From Austropuccinia psidii (taxonomy: Eukaryota > Basidiomycota > Pucciniomycetes > Pucciniales > Sphaerophragmiaceae), in NCBI GenBank assembly GCA_023105745.1, contig JALGQZ010000007.1:52867569-52931568 (forward strand): a stretch of 64,000 nucleotides of DNA, written 5' to 3'. The notes beneath the pieces are model-generated. The model was not told where the DNA came from and did not search any database. It saw only the letters and a list, made by a program, of their open reading frames with translations. Position numbers and translations under genes: made by a program. Below are positions 30,373 through 43,059 of this stretch, piece by piece. Every line of letters begins with the position of its first letter. Position 1 is the stretch's first letter.

Positions 30373-31730
30373 TCAAGGAAATTGGTGTTTTTTGTCCACT
30401 ATTTGAGGATTGCCAAAGAGAGAGTGTTTGAAAAGTTTGGTAAGGAGATCAGAATATTTGTTTCCAGTGTGCTCACCTTCAATGTTACAGAGTGGTGAGG
30501 CTTTTTCATTTGCTACAGCAGGAAATACTTTTTCATTGAAGGTGGCATTTCTGGTAGGAACAACCGTTAAGTCAGAAAGTCTCAATATTTGATAAGCCGT
30601 ATTCCCATTCTCAAAGCCAACTAGGACACCTTCCTGGCCAGGTGGGGCCATCTACCAGCCCCGTTGTCTTTTGAGACTATGGATGACAGCCTCACATCCA
30701 AAATTCCAAAGTTTGGTCAGCTTGGTGGGGGTATTGGTCCAGAGAAAGTGAGGCAATTTGTTTCCTCTAGAGGTAGTGGGGGAAAAGTTAGAGAGAAATA
30801 AAGCAGTGTTTATTGCCTCTGCCCTATATTGATTGGGTAAGTTCGCATGGCTCATTAGGTAACATGCCTTTTCCAGAACCGTGAAGTTTGCTCTTTTGGC
30901 ATATCCGTTGTATTCAAATGTGCATGAATCCACACTCATTAGAATGATTTATAAATTTCTGGTTGAGAACCTCACCCCCTCTTTCAGAGACTAATTCCTT
31001 TATTTTTCTGTTGTTCCAGTTCTCCATATATTTTTTGGTGATGAAAAACTGGTCAAATCGGTCAGATTTTCTTTTAAGAAAATTGATGATTCTGAAAAAA
31101 GCTTCTTGATCCACAATGGTGAGCAGGGATCGAGAGACAGAGATTGATTCTGGTGTGATAGGGCCTACTATGTCAATGTGGACAGTGTCTACATGGTACC
31201 TAGCCGGTTCAAAATGGTGAAGGAAAGGAAGTCAGTGAGACTTGTTAGTCTTGCAGGTTAAGCAAGGGCGCTCTGATCAGGTAGACAAAGATTCTTTAAC
31301 GAAGAACGTCCAGGATTTTCTAAACAACAGTGCCAAAGATTTCCATTGCCCAAAGTGAGCAATGTTTGGGGGAGGTTGTAAGTGATGTACATCAATCTGT
31401 CATGAATCTCCCCTTAAAGAAGCACTTTTTCTTTTGGACTGAGGGAGAAGGAGCTATCTATTTTTCGGATAGTGAGCTGATCCTTGAATAGTTCTAACAT
31501 ACTAATCAGGTTGCACTTCAATTTGGGCACAAACAGACAAGTTTTACGATGAATTATTCGACCATTGCATTTAAGCCCGGCGTTACCTATTCCATGAGCT
31601 AGGAGGTTTCTCCGGGAGTCTCCAGTGAAAACTTTGGATTTTATCTGTTCAAAGGAGTTTGGAAAGAATTTAGGAGAGTTTAACATGGGATGGGTAGCAC
31701 CACAGTTAACTACAACCTGGTTATGCATAG
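30373..31730 (-). pseudogene. Copia protease and integrase (copia 4), catalytic residues replaced
   Basis: 31728-31414 encodes the protease start as VVVNCGATHPM, with Asn where the catalytic Asp is expected, followed by the KCNLISMLEL region. The integrase has LVSERGGEVLNQKF (31114-30914), with Glu in place of the second Asp, and EYNGYAKRANFTVLEKA (30939-30652), with Lys in place of the Glu. 30651-30373 (LVGFENGNTAYQILRL) is the integrase C-terminal region. Confidence 0.85.
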
Positions 31731-32605
31731 GAGCTTTTAAGCCTGCTATTGTTGCAAGGGCCTATGCTATGGAGGGGTAAGATTTTGGATTATTTTTCCA
31801 CCTTTTTTCTTGACGTGATGGTCTAAGGTGGGGGTTTTCTGCCCAACACTCCTCTTTTTTGTGTGTGGTGCATTTTTTGTTGTGTTTGCCTTGGCTACAA
31901 TAAAAATAATTTTATGTGGTTCATTCTATTCAGTGAGGAGAGCAGAGGAGTTTGACTCCTTTTTATTTTGAGTGTTGTTGTTATGGATGCTATGGCTGGC
32001 AAAATCCTGGAGCCGAGATAAGATAACAAGGGGCTTTTCAATTATATCTTCATTTAAGATGAGAGTTTTGAAAAATTGGCTTAAGTGTGGATTCCCTCCT
32101 ATTTTCCCAAGCAGTAAGTAAGAGAGGAGCTAATTTGGAACAACAATTCTCACTGCATCCAATTCCATCATGAGTTTTTGGAAGTTGTCTATAAAGTTTT
32201 GTAAGTTTCTGTGAAGAAGAAAAGCAGCCAGTCTATCCATACTCTTCCTCTGTTGAAGGCTCTCTTGGAAGTGTTTGACCATAGTAGATAAGAATTTTAA
32301 ATTGTGTCAGAGTCAATCATTTCTCTTAATACCCTTTCTCCTATTCCAGTGGTAATAACATTGATGGCTTCAAAGCTAGCCTTTGACCATCAGTTCGATG
32401 CACTGGTGGAGGCATTGTTGGTGCGGGATTTGTTGCAAACGTCAAGAAATTTTCTGGCTAGTAAATAAATTTTCATTCTCATTTTCCAATGGCCATAGTT
32501 GGATCCATCAAGGATTGGCATAGTGGAGATGTCCTTGATGTAGAATGTTTTCTCACTCATATTTTCAGTAATTTGATTTATTTTAGTAGTAGCTGAGAGA
32601 CTCAA
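31731..32605 (-). pseudogene. Copia gag and CHHC zinc motif (copia 4)
   Basis: 32605-32390 has MPILDGSNYGHWKMRMKIYL, the typical Copia gag start. It then decays through stops. At about 31890-31830 the minus strand encodes C-X4-H-X6-H-X4-C (CSQGKHNKKCTTHKKEECW), similar in form to the motif of copia 1, just upstream of the protease. Confidence 0.8.
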
Positions 32606-33044
32606 GACTTTAAATCTGTTAAAATATGAGTGGGAGACAGTTTTTGAAGAAAATGTTTTACAGAGAGTATTTTTGGTGATAGGAATACAAAAAAGTTATT
32701 AAGATATTTTATTTTGGTTACAACAAAAACTGATAGCTATCCATTAGCATTATTGTTTGCTCTAGCTTCCTGTCATAAGGTATTCTATGTATAGTAAGAG
32801 CAAATCCATTATGATTAAGATCACTATGTGATTCTGTTGTCACCATTTAACAACAGAAATGATCTGTAGTTACTTCTACATTGGTGAATTAAGTCTGTAG
32901 GAATGTATCAGAGTTAGTTTCTGATCTATGCCTTGCTTCCTACGGCATTTTTAAGTGTTTTTGGGCTGGGATGGAACTAAACTTATCTCTTCACGGCTCT
33001 GTTTTTCAACAACTCTTACCACAAATTGAAAATTGTTGAAATTG

Positions 33045-34951
33045 TGTGAGCCTTGAGGTATATCTTACATACTCAAATAGGCCACAATTATCTTAAAAAT
33101 GAATTCTGAACTATGCATAACCCATAAGTCATGCATATATTCAAAATTCATCATTTTTGATTTCAGAAAAGATGAATAAATTTTTATTGAGTAAGTAAGT
33201 CCATGGATTTAAGGCCAGATTTGGATTCTACACAAGATTTCACCCAGGGTAGCCTTATAGAGTACATTATCTCAAATAAACTCTTTGAGGTGGTAATATG
33301 GCAAATACTTCAATACCACATAAAAGATCCATGAAAATGTTTGTTTTTCTCAAATTCACACCAAAATAATGGGAATGTGAGAAATCTCATGTTACATATA
33401 CACTAAGAATAGTGTTATGCATGTTTGTGGCACTTAATATTATGGTATTATTACATACACCTTTGGTACACCCATAGTTGATATCTCACTTGAAGCCTGA
33501 ATTTCTATTTTGATGTAAAAAATAGTCAAGGGGGACAAAAGACATCAAAGAGAGCCAGGGTGCCCAACTTCTGAAGCCTTTGAGTCGTGGACAGCTCCAA
33601 AGCTTGGATACATGGCTGATGTGTGCCCAATTAGTAAACTAAAACCTTTTGGGAACTTGGTTACCACGTCAAAACTTCATTATATTGTAAGAAAATAGCA
33701 AATAAGCTGCTATTTTGATGTGCCAAGGAGGTAAAGAGCAACTTATACTCTGTAGCCATGTCAATTCTTAATTATTTTCCATAGATAAACCCCAAAAGAG
33801 TAATTAAAACACTTTTTGGACTAGTATCTATTATTTTACCTCATAGCAACCAGCCATATAGTGCTATTTGCAATTCTACATAGAAATGAGGTGAAAATTC
33901 AAAAATTCATTAAAAATACAATTCTTAATGAATCTTTCTGAAGCCTTCAGGACCAATTAAGGACTGTATAATTAATATAAAGACCAGAAAGAATTATACA
34001 TTTATAAGTAAAATTCAAAGTTTTACTTCCAGTCTATTTTTGATGATTCCAGGTGAAACACTGAATCTTTAAAAATTCACAGAAAATACACTTTGTGATG
34101 AAATTTCCAATAACATTGGTAGCTTTGAGAAAGCAATGATTTTTTTGGAATAAAAGAAGACTAACAGATTTTACTCCTTTCATTCTTAACCATAAAAGGG
34201 TTGGTAGTCACATAAGAGCTTCAATTAAGTCATTATGATAATGTTACATGACCACAGATGATGTGATCAATAATCCAAAAGGGTTTATTGTTTTCACACT
34301 CACTGGCTTTGCAGATTTCTCCATGGCACTCCTCTGTGAGCTGTTGTTTACTTAAAAGAGGCCTCCTCTTTCTGTTTTTTCCAAATCATCACATTATTCA
34401 ATTATATCTTTATTACCAACAAGTAAGTATTAGTTAAAAACGTTTCTTAAGTGTTTTAAATCTTTCAGAATCAATCAGAAAGAGGTGAAATTGTAGAAAT
34501 CAACTATATATTGTTGTAATACTGTTATAAATCCATTTTTGATCCTCTAAATCCACAATTATCCATCAAATTTCTCTTCTATTATCTTTCATATGTTCTT
34601 TGGAGTATTAGTGAGTGATTTATCTTAATTATTGAAGTTTTTCTCTAGTAATTTATTTTTTCAAGAAGTATATTAATAATTATTCTTGCAAAAGATCATT
34701 ATATATTAAAATAATTTTATTATTTTAACAAAAGAAGTTTTATTATTAAATACTTCCAGTAATTGATTCTAGTAGATAATTACTGCTTACAGTTATAATC
34801 ACTAGTAGTGTATAACAAGTAAAAGAAATAATTAATTAATCAATTATTCAATTGTGGATATAATAATTTTTATTATTATATTTAATAAGAACATTCATAG
34901 TACTGGTGATTAATAGTAATATTATCAAAAGTTTCATAGACACATCTTACA
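33045..34951 (+). mobile_element. B-type solo LTR, TSD AATTG
   Basis: 1907 bp, plus orientation: starts TGTGAGCCTTGAGGTATA and ends CACATCTTACA. Perfect 5-bp repeats AATTG flank it at 33040-33044 and 34952-34956. It is the inverted counterpart of 10665-12570 but more diverged. No internal region is left. Confidence 0.93.
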
Positions 34952-34956
34952 AATTG

Positions 34957-35399
34957 AATATGCTTACACTGAAAATGAAAGACAGAAGAAGAAGGCTTTT
35001 AACTCTCAAAAAAGGGTTAAAGAAAACAATTACATAATGATCAACAAATTAATACTAATGTCATGAAACATTAGTTACAATATAAAAGAAAGTGTGTCAT
35101 GGTAGCCCTCTCTCTTTTCCTCTGGAGGACTCTGCTTCTTTACAGTTTAATCATTGTATTTATTTAAACTATTACAGATTTCACTAGAGTTACTGAGCTC
35201 AATGACAGATAACTTTATTTTTCTTCCTGACACTTTTTGTTGTGTTTCATAAAGAAATCATTTATTAAGAGTAAACTAGGAGACAGGGTTAGCTGCACAG
35301 ACTTCCAGCCCATATAAATTGGGTTCACCATTTTTCCAAGACATTGGAGCATGAATTACAAAGATGCAATCATACTTATTGCAAGAAATTTCTACATGA
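34957..35399. other. Non-coding AT-rich flank
   Basis: No recognisable gene. It includes flank of the solo LTR and the region just beyond the helicase C-terminus. A small plus-strand frame at 35344-35565 overlaps the helicase on the other strand and is a shadow. Confidence 0.4.
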
Positions 35400-37375
35400 A
35401 ATATTAGTTGTGGTAGTTTCTATGGTTGGGCCCACTGCACCCACCAACATTCCTAAATATTTTGGATCCATGATAGAGTCACTTACAGTCAGCCATATGC
35501 AAATACATTCTTTGGAAAGTATACACAAACCTTTTCCAAGGAATGCCCCTGAGACTTGTTTATAGTCATTGCAAAATCATCAGGTATTGGAAACTGATAC
35601 CTAGAGAAGTTAACGATAAGCTCATTCTCATCTTCAAGATGCAATTTTATCTTTGGAATGAAAATATTAATGCCTTTTGATTCCCCAATAATGATTACAC
35701 ATTGTATGATGTGCCATTTGAGGTCCTTCACCAAATAGAAGGTGCCATTTGCTAAACCTTTTGCCACATTGATATTAAAAAGAAACATGAATCCTATTCC
35801 TTTGTTTAGTTCCAACAAATGCGCTTGAAATCCACCTGGAGTACTGCTTTTAAGCACTTCTTCTGGAACTTCCTGAGGGCTTTATTCTTCCATTTGACCG
35901 ATAGATGTTGACATAAACTGCGAAACAGGTGGAAACCTCAGTAAAGATCCATTTATTTTTGCTATGCGGAAATTCAAAGGAGAGATTATGCACCTATATT
36001 TGAAGTACTGACATAAATACAATAGTTTATTTTGACTGATGACTTCCTTTACATCTCCATACACAAATTTCTTAACTCTTGATATTCCATGTTCCTCTGA
36101 TAGGTGAGAAATTTTATTTACCTTTTGGAAACTATCTATTTAATTTTAGACAATCAACTAAAATTATATTATTTCAGTAATTAAGAAATTCATAATAGCA
36201 TAGATATGAGAAGAAGAGATGTACCTAAAAGGATGAGTAAAAAGTACAAATATAAAGATAGAGATGGCTAGGATACAATATTACAACAAAGAGATAGGAA
36301 AATGAAAAGATACATGATTAGTCAATAATCCCTATATTAGTCATAGAGCTGGTCTTAGCTCAAAGGAACTATGGAAATATAGTATATGAGTTTTTAATGA
36401 ATAAAAATAATAGGTAAAATAGAAGTACAAATATGAGGAAGAGGTATAGTAGTAATGGTAAAAGTAGTGATGAATGATAGAGATAAGTGGTTAATAGTAG
36501 GAATGAAGAAAAAGATTGATTTTAATAAAAAGGAATGTTTTTCTTGAGGAAAGAGATGGAATAAAGAGGGAGAAGGTTGTGTCATATAGAGAATAAGGAT
36601 TAGAGGATGGAGTGTAGAAATGGAAGGTACAAGAATAAACTGGAGAGAGAAAGATCTAGTAGTATTAGTGGGTTATTGAGTGATGACAATTAATATTGGG
36701 TGGTTAGGTTAAAAGAAAGGCTACTTTGGTTACCGGCAGGTAGTCAAACATTTAGTGGTTGATTAAAACTTCTAGTTGTTCGTGAAATATCAAAACTATC
36801 ATTTCTGGAATTTTGGTCTTGAATTTATCCATTCCCTATTTGCAATAGCCAATTGCCAAATTGATAATGAAGTGGGTTGGAATAGTAATGTAACAGAAAA
36901 AGTCTCTCATAAACAGTTTTCAATTCCAAAAATATCCATATGAATGATTTTTTCAGAAATACTTCTGTGTGATCATATATTGCCGCTTTATTGACAATCC
37001 ATAATATCTGTTGGAAGTATTCAGAAAAAATCACTGAGATACCCCCAAAAGGGATATTATTTTGCATCGTTTCTTGTAAGGATCTTTCAGCTGCATTAAC
37101 AGGATATTTGTGTTGAATTTAGAGTTTTCCCATAAAATTCAATTAGCAGTTTACGAAAATAATGATTTTTGTTTCTTTGGTAAGAAACTACATGTAATAT
37201 CAAAGGAATTCCAAATGTAGAGTTTAAAGTCCTCCCTCCAGTAAGGAGTAGTGCAGCAATGTCTAAAGGAGACAATGCAACAGTCCTGAATTGTAGTTCT
37301 CGAAAGTCTTTTAATATCATATTCAATAAAAAGGGTTTTCCAGATCCATCAGCCCCATCAATATATGTAATGGCC
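35400..37375 (-). pseudogene. PIF1-like (Helitron-type) helicase relic
   Basis: Minus-strand blocks in order: a Walker A-like GADGSGKPF (about 37350; the Thr after Lys is replaced), GGRTLNSTFGIPL (about 37230), PFGGISVIFSEYFQQIL corresponding to the GGDFRQ motif with its Asp and Arg lost (about 37050), YFKYRCIISPLNFRIAKING (about 36000), the TPGGFQAHLLELNKGIG block, NVAKGLANGT, then DDFAMTINKSQGHSLEKV (motif V/VI, about 35550). Eukaryotic Helitrons encode such helicases joined to a Rep domain. No Rep domain or Helitron ends were seen, so a decayed Helitron is the likely but unproven source. About 36120-36800 interrupts the coding. Confidence 0.8.
36120..36800. other. Non-coding segment inside the helicase relic
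   Basis: Between the WLLQIGNG and CIISPLN blocks of the helicase the sequence is purine-rich on the plus strand with no helicase similarity I can read. It may be an insertion or a badly decayed stretch. No target repeat or termini were found. Confidence 0.35.
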
Positions 37376-38854
37376 TAGTTTCAATATTTCAACAAATATG
37401 ATATTTTGTCAAGAATTGATGTTTGTGTGGGTTTAAGAAGAAATCTAAAGTACACTTTCTTCAGGTTTTAATAAATATTACATGTTGTTACCAAATCTTC
37501 CAATTATGTAGTGAATCGGTTTACTTCTGAAAGACAAACTTGAAAAAGATCAGTATGGTGATTTTTCAACATTTTGCTCAAATGTTCAGCACATAGACCT
37601 AAACTTCATTTTCTGTAGGGTCTGAAATTTCCAAATTGATTCACAGATATTGTTTGCTATAATCTGAGAGTATATTGAGATTTTTCCTAGTTAACTTCAA
37701 TGGATATGCAGGAGGGCTCTTGATGTCAGGGTTACTCTATTATATAGCTTCAAGATGATAATAAAATCTATATCTGTGAGTGTGACACAAAAATAATGAT
37801 AATTAATTAATGATGAGATGGTTAAAAGGGCCATAATAAATAAATTAGTGATTGTGAGTGATATTGATTGCCTGGGGTGCAGTATTTACCTGTTGGTTTA
37901 CAATCATAAACCCCACAATAGTTACAATTATAGCTATACCTGTTGGATTCTAAGGGTACCACTTCTTTAAGAAGCTATACCATGTAAGAATACTAAGAAC
38001 AGGATGATGGATTGGCCTTATGGTGAGAAAAGGGATACTTTGATCTTGTTCTGGGGTAGTGGGAGGTTGTTTACCTCAGCACATGACCACAGAGTGAAGC
38101 TTTTTTCTGCTGTGGGCTGGTTTGTGGTTCTACACACTCAATAAAGACTAGAATTGGGAAGTAATATGGTTTCAGAACCACAAGTTTTCATTTTTACCCT
38201 ATACAGGGTGAACATTTTCACCAATGGAGTTTACTGGTGTGTTCTGATGCTTCTTATGCATCAGAAGCTGTACAGAACCTGTATGGACCCCTGTATTTTA
38301 CTGAGCTATGAGGTATTGAAGTATAAACAAGCTTCTTTGTCTATTTGACTCCTAAAAATCATAGTTATTGAATAGTATCCCACAGTAAGGCTGTATTGGT
38401 CCAAATGTGGGATTTTAACCTTAAAACTGCTATTGCTTTGTCAGTTTTGAAGATATTGAGCTCAACGTTGGTTCATTGTGTAGCCCTTGATTAGATCTAC
38501 AAAAATGGTATCTCTCTTGGTATGGTTAACATTAAATATGGTGAAGTTATGCCATGTTCAATTTCAGTTATCCAGATATATGATTATCTAAAGATCTTTA
38601 TGGAACTTGCTTTCCCCATAGCTTTGGTTTTTGATGAGATATGGGGAAATGGATTGCACAATCAGATATCCCTGATTGTTCTCTTTACAAAAATGATCCC
38701 ACTTCAGGTATCTAATACTAAGACTATAGAAGTTAGAAGGGAGGTGAATACTTTTTTCCTCCTTATTTTGATTTAATTTGGCCATAACATTTATAGTTTT
38801 GGTACTGGCTCAATTTGGCTAGTAAAATTGGATATCCCTGACTTAGAGCTTGGG
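37376..38854. other. Intergenic, with a possible X-type LTR fragment at 38085-38400
   Basis: No gene is supported. The segment 38265-38282 (GCTGTACAGAACCTGTA) matches, in reverse, the TACAGGTTCTGTACAGC part of the LTR at 7469-8230, and nearby text has the same style of repeated CTGTA words, so a diverged minus-strand LTR piece is plausible. A 9-bp hairpin (TTCTGATGC/GCATCAGAA) lies at 38242-38266. Confidence 0.35.
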
Positions 38855-40827
38855 TTTGAGGTTTGACTATGAAAAAATAAGTAAAAATTACTAATATTTT
38901 ACTTATTGTACTATTAATGTCCTTATAAATAAAATAAGTAAGATAAAAAGTAATTATAATAATAAAGAATTATACTAATTATGGAAAAATAAATAATTAT
39001 ATTAGTAAATAGATAGAATAATATAATTTATATTATGAACAAATAATATGATAAGTAAATATATTAATATATGATAATTGATATATTTAAAAGCACTTTA
39101 TTATTGTTACCAACAAATAATAAAGCTGTAAGAAATTGTTTTTTATTAAGAAAAAACAATTAATAACAATAATATTACTAATATTAAAGCTATATGTTAA
39201 TATAAATACTATTTATATTAATTAAAGAATTATTGATAGTAATAATCAAGAGGAATTATTATAATAAGAGAAAATAACCTACTTTCTATGCTTAATATAA
39301 TAATTTTAAATGGATTTATTTCAAATAATGTAAATACAACCTATTTAAATTGTATTTACAAATAAAAATAAAACAAATTACAAATTTTCTTGATTTTACG
39401 TGGAAATGAGATTTTTGAGAGAATTATAACAAAACAAGAGAAAAATTGGAGTAATCACATCAAAAATTATGATTATAATGAAGATGACTTTTGGTATTTG
39501 ATAATATAAGATATTTATATATAAGGAATAAAAGATTTTACCTTTGGTTTTAATTGCTTAATTGTTTTGATGCGTCTGGGGGGGAAATAGAGTAAAAAGA
39601 GCTTTATTTATAGTAAATACCTACCTTCTAGAGTCCAGTAGGCTTCTAGTAGGCATGTACTTATGGTATCCACTAGAAATGATCATTATTTTAAGGTTTA
39701 GTGATGATTACGTCATGAGCAAACGATCTTATCTCATTATTGTGCCATTATTAAGAGTTATGACTATAACTCTAAGTTTGATGACATAATAGTGTTGGAA
39801 GAAGCCTAAACTTCATGAATTTGATTAGTATTAATCATAATCCAATAGTATTAACCAGTTTTATCACTTATATAACTGTTAAAGCTAAAATAAGATTACA
39901 GTGAGTGATCATAAATGATCAATTTTAAGCTTAAACTTTGATCACTAATAACTTTTGAGTTATACATTCTACAGCTATTCTGAGAGTGGATTAAGATAGC
40001 TTGGCATGTTCTCATTAAACTCCCAAGAGCATTTCATTATATTTTTGATGATTTTTCTTGTAAGTCATCCTTTCTGTTGAAATTCAATATTTCAAACTTC
40101 AAACCTTGATTTCAAGGGGTTATACCTTGAACTTTATAATAAACATTACATCATTCTTCACATATGAGCTAAATGAATCTGACTTTTTACTTGTTTTTAA
40201 GTTTGGACCACTCTAAAAACATAGTGGTCCATACCTACAGTGATTTTGTTCAATAAACCATTACAGGTTTTAAGCTTGTTTATAACTTGTAAAATAAAGT
40301 TCATACCTGTGTTCCTACAGTAATACATGGTGCCTTTGTTTTTGGTTTAACTCTCTATCTTGTATATTTAAAGAGATATTAGCTAAAAACCGTGAATGTA
40401 TGCATTGACCAAAAAAGTGCATATATTCATCTTAATTCCTTAAGTATTGGCTTTAGAGAATAGCCATATAATTATTTTATGTGTGGCGCTTTATGGAGAA
40501 TCCAATTGTACAGATTATTGCACATGTTTTTTCATGGTTTTCTGAGTTAAATAAGGTTTTATGTCTTTTTTAGGGTATTGTTACTTATTCTTCAGTAATT
40601 ACTTACTTTTCAGATATGCCATAAAAATGGCATATGTGTATTTTACCAAGAGGAATCTAATGGTGTGATTTATTTCAAATTTCTACTCATTATATTCTTA
40701 GGTGATTCAGATTTTGTACCTATTTATGGTATTTTAACTAGTTTTAAGATAATTATTATAAGTATAATTATTATAGTATTTTTCTTGTGACCTTTCTGGA
40801 TATGTGGTCATATCCCCAAGGCTCACA
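38855..40827 (-). repeat. 3' LTR of element C (1973 bp)
   Basis: Starts TGTGAGCCTTGGGGATATG (40827) directly after the polypurine tract. Ends near 38855 with a degenerate CAAACCTCAAA in place of CAAACCTTACA. Matches 47403-49370 throughout, including the GATGCGTCTGGGGGGGAAAT block and, at the start, two direct copies of ATAATTATTATA. Confidence 0.87.
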
Positions 40828-40847
40828 TTCCCTACCACCAAAAAAGA
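40828..40847 (-). promoter_or_regulatory. Polypurine tract of element C
   Basis: TCTTTTTTGGTGGTAGGGAA on the minus strand immediately precedes the 3' LTR. The same tract (GGTGGGAGGGAA) precedes the 3' LTR of element D at 56343. It primes plus-strand synthesis. Confidence 0.75.
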
Positions 40848-41045
40848 TTTTACCACAATCTGATATGGTTAATTAGGGTATCATCCACTGTCCTACCTCT
40901 TCAATAGACTTTGTTAGTTTGGAAGCTCAATAATGCTTGATTTTTCTATTCTCTAGGATTTCTTTCATTTCTGAACCTTCTTAGTAGCTTATCAGAATTT
41001 TTCATGTCCTTCTCAAGTAGCCATTCATCTTCATGAGTTGGATTT

Positions 41046-42279
41046 CTATACCTTAAAAGGTATCCCCCGTCTTTCTTTAAGGAATTTGACAATTTTCTTT
41101 TCTTCTCCTTCTTCTAAAGGGGGTATTTCAAGTGGGGGTTTATTCCTTAGTGGAAATAGCTCCTTGTCACTTGAGCTATAAGGTTTAATCGGAGTTACAG
41201 GTAAAGCTGGGTGTTTGTTCATTAATTCACCTGTGAGCTCTAGTTGCACAGCATTAGGTCCATGTAGTTCTTTTATAATAAATGTTCCTGCAAAGAAATC
41301 TTTCAATTTCTTTGGGCCATTTATATTATTGAGATTTAGAGTTGACACTAGGACCAAGTCTCCCATTTTGAAGTCAGGTGGTTTATGAATTTTATCCCAT
41401 CTTTCTTTTGCATACTTGAAAGAATCTTGCATACATCTGTTTGCATGGTGTCTTGCTTTGTCAAGCATTAGCTTGAAGCTACTTGCTGTTGGATGTATAT
41501 CCACTAAGTCCTTTTTGAGGGTATCATAAGGGAGTCTTGGATTCCAGCCTTTTTTCTAGCATTTCTGATGTCTTGCCATTTGTAGAATGGATTGATGTTT
41601 TACATGCCAGTTCAAGAGCTGGTATTAATGTACACCAATAATGGGTAAAACCATCAGAATCTTTGAGTTCTAGTACATAAGCACAGAATCTCCGGATAAT
41701 GTCTTCTAATGTCTGTATCATTCCTTCTGCTAGAACATCAGTTTGGGGGTGGTAAGCTGTTGAGAGTGATAATTTTGTTCCAGGCAGGTTATGGAGGTTT
41801 GTCCATAATGCTGAAGTTAATTATGGGTCTCTATCACTTATGATGCTTTGAAATAAGCCTGTGTGGCTAATAACTTCATTCCATATCATTATGGCTGTGT
41901 CCATAGCTGTTTCATCCGTATGAAATGGTAAGAACATTGGAGTTTTTCTGTATCTGTCAACTAATACTAGGCATGCATTATAGCTTCTGTCTCCTCCTGG
42001 AGGTAAGGCTGTTACCCAATCTATGTGAACCATTTCCCAAGGGGATTTTGGTTTCTGGATTTGGATCATCATTTCAGGTTTCTTTCCTGTGGCCCTGTTT
42101 TCTTTCTGGAATCTGTCACAGGTTTGACAATATTCTGAAACATCTTTCTTGCAATTTGGCCACCAAGAGCAGGTTTTTACCCTCTCTAGTGTTCTGTCTT
42201 CTGAGAGATGCACAGCTGCAACAATATCATGAAATTCATGTAGTATAGTGTTTATCAGAGTTCTATCTGTTAAAGGCAT
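41046..42279 (-). pseudogene. Gypsy integrase and C-terminal region (element C)
   Basis: 42279-41821: finger residues in HEFHD..HLSEDRT and CQTCDRFQ, first catalytic Asp in VHIDWVTALPPGG, second in ISDRDP, where a TAA follows. 41760-41524: [17 protein letters not shown] keeps the catalytic Glu. A frame change occurs near 41520. 41504-41046: KYAKERWDKIHKPPDFKMGDLVLV and the NAVQLELTGEL region of the post-DDE barrel. Past another break near 41050, RYRNPTHEDEWL resembles the chromo-like end seen intact in element D. Confidence 0.9.
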
Positions 42280-42381
42280 AACACATGCATGTTTAGTTCT
42301 ATGGTAGAGGATTCCATCAAGGAGGCGGAATCTTCCTTCATCATATGCGTTTTTCCATATTTCATCTAGTTTTGATGAAAT

Positions 42382-43029
42382 TTATGGGTCTTTACAGTCT
42401 TTCTGTAGAAGTTGGCATAAGATATGGCAGTTTTTTTCCATTTGATAGCTCTCCTTAACTTGGTTAAAGAATTCTGTGCCTATATCTGTAACAAATATGC
42501 CTTCTATATGGTGCTGTTCCTGTGACACCCATGCTGGATTTTCAGGTGTATTTGCCAGAGCCCATCTGCTAAGACCATCTGAATTTTTATGAATATTACC
42601 AGATTTATAAGCTATAGTCATATTTCCTCTATATTTTTGGATGGCAATTTGCCATCTTAGAATATGTATATTTGGGGTTTTCATGTTTAATAAAGATTTT
42701 ACAGCATTGCAATCTGTAATTACATCAAACACTGCTCCATCCAAATAATAGTGTAATTTTTCCAAAGCCCAAACTAAGCAGAGGAATTCCATTGGGATTG
42801 CTACATACCTTGCTTCTGTTGGCTTTATTTGTCTTGAAATGCAGAAAATTGGTCCTTCAACAGGTTTGTAATTGATGATTTGTGTCTGGTGTAGTGCAGC
42901 ACCTAGTCCTTCTCCACAAGCATCAATGTATAGCTTAAAAGGCAGCTTCCAATCTGGCATTAGAAGACATGGGGCATTTGTTAAGGAATTTTTAAATTCT
43001 TCATATGCCTTGACTCTTTCTTCAGTCAT
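42382..43029 (-). pseudogene. Gypsy RNase H (element C)
   Basis: In frame with the RT above. [16 protein letters not shown] (first Asp), [17 protein letters not shown] (Glu region), [15 protein letters not shown] (Asp), and [11 protein letters not shown] (final Asp). The four acidic positions of RNase H look kept. The stretch ends with the RT-integrase spacer ([13 protein letters not shown]) at a TAA at 42382. Confidence 0.88.
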
Positions 43030-43059
43030 TTCATAGAATGTCTGTTGGTCACAGAGCTT

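Larger units (their letters stand above)
28589..33044 (-). mobile_element. Ty1/Copia relic, copia 4
   Basis: Minus-strand order gag, zinc motif, protease, integrase, RT, RNase H identifies Copia. The LTRs are not resolved: a candidate LTR start (TGTTGAAAAACAGAG) is at 33011, but no matching left copy was found. The B-type solo LTR at 33045 was inserted just beyond it. Heavily mutated. Confidence 0.75.

Noticed and set aside
35344..35565. 73-codon plus-strand frame
   Set aside because: Overlaps the minus-strand helicase block and lacks any motif.
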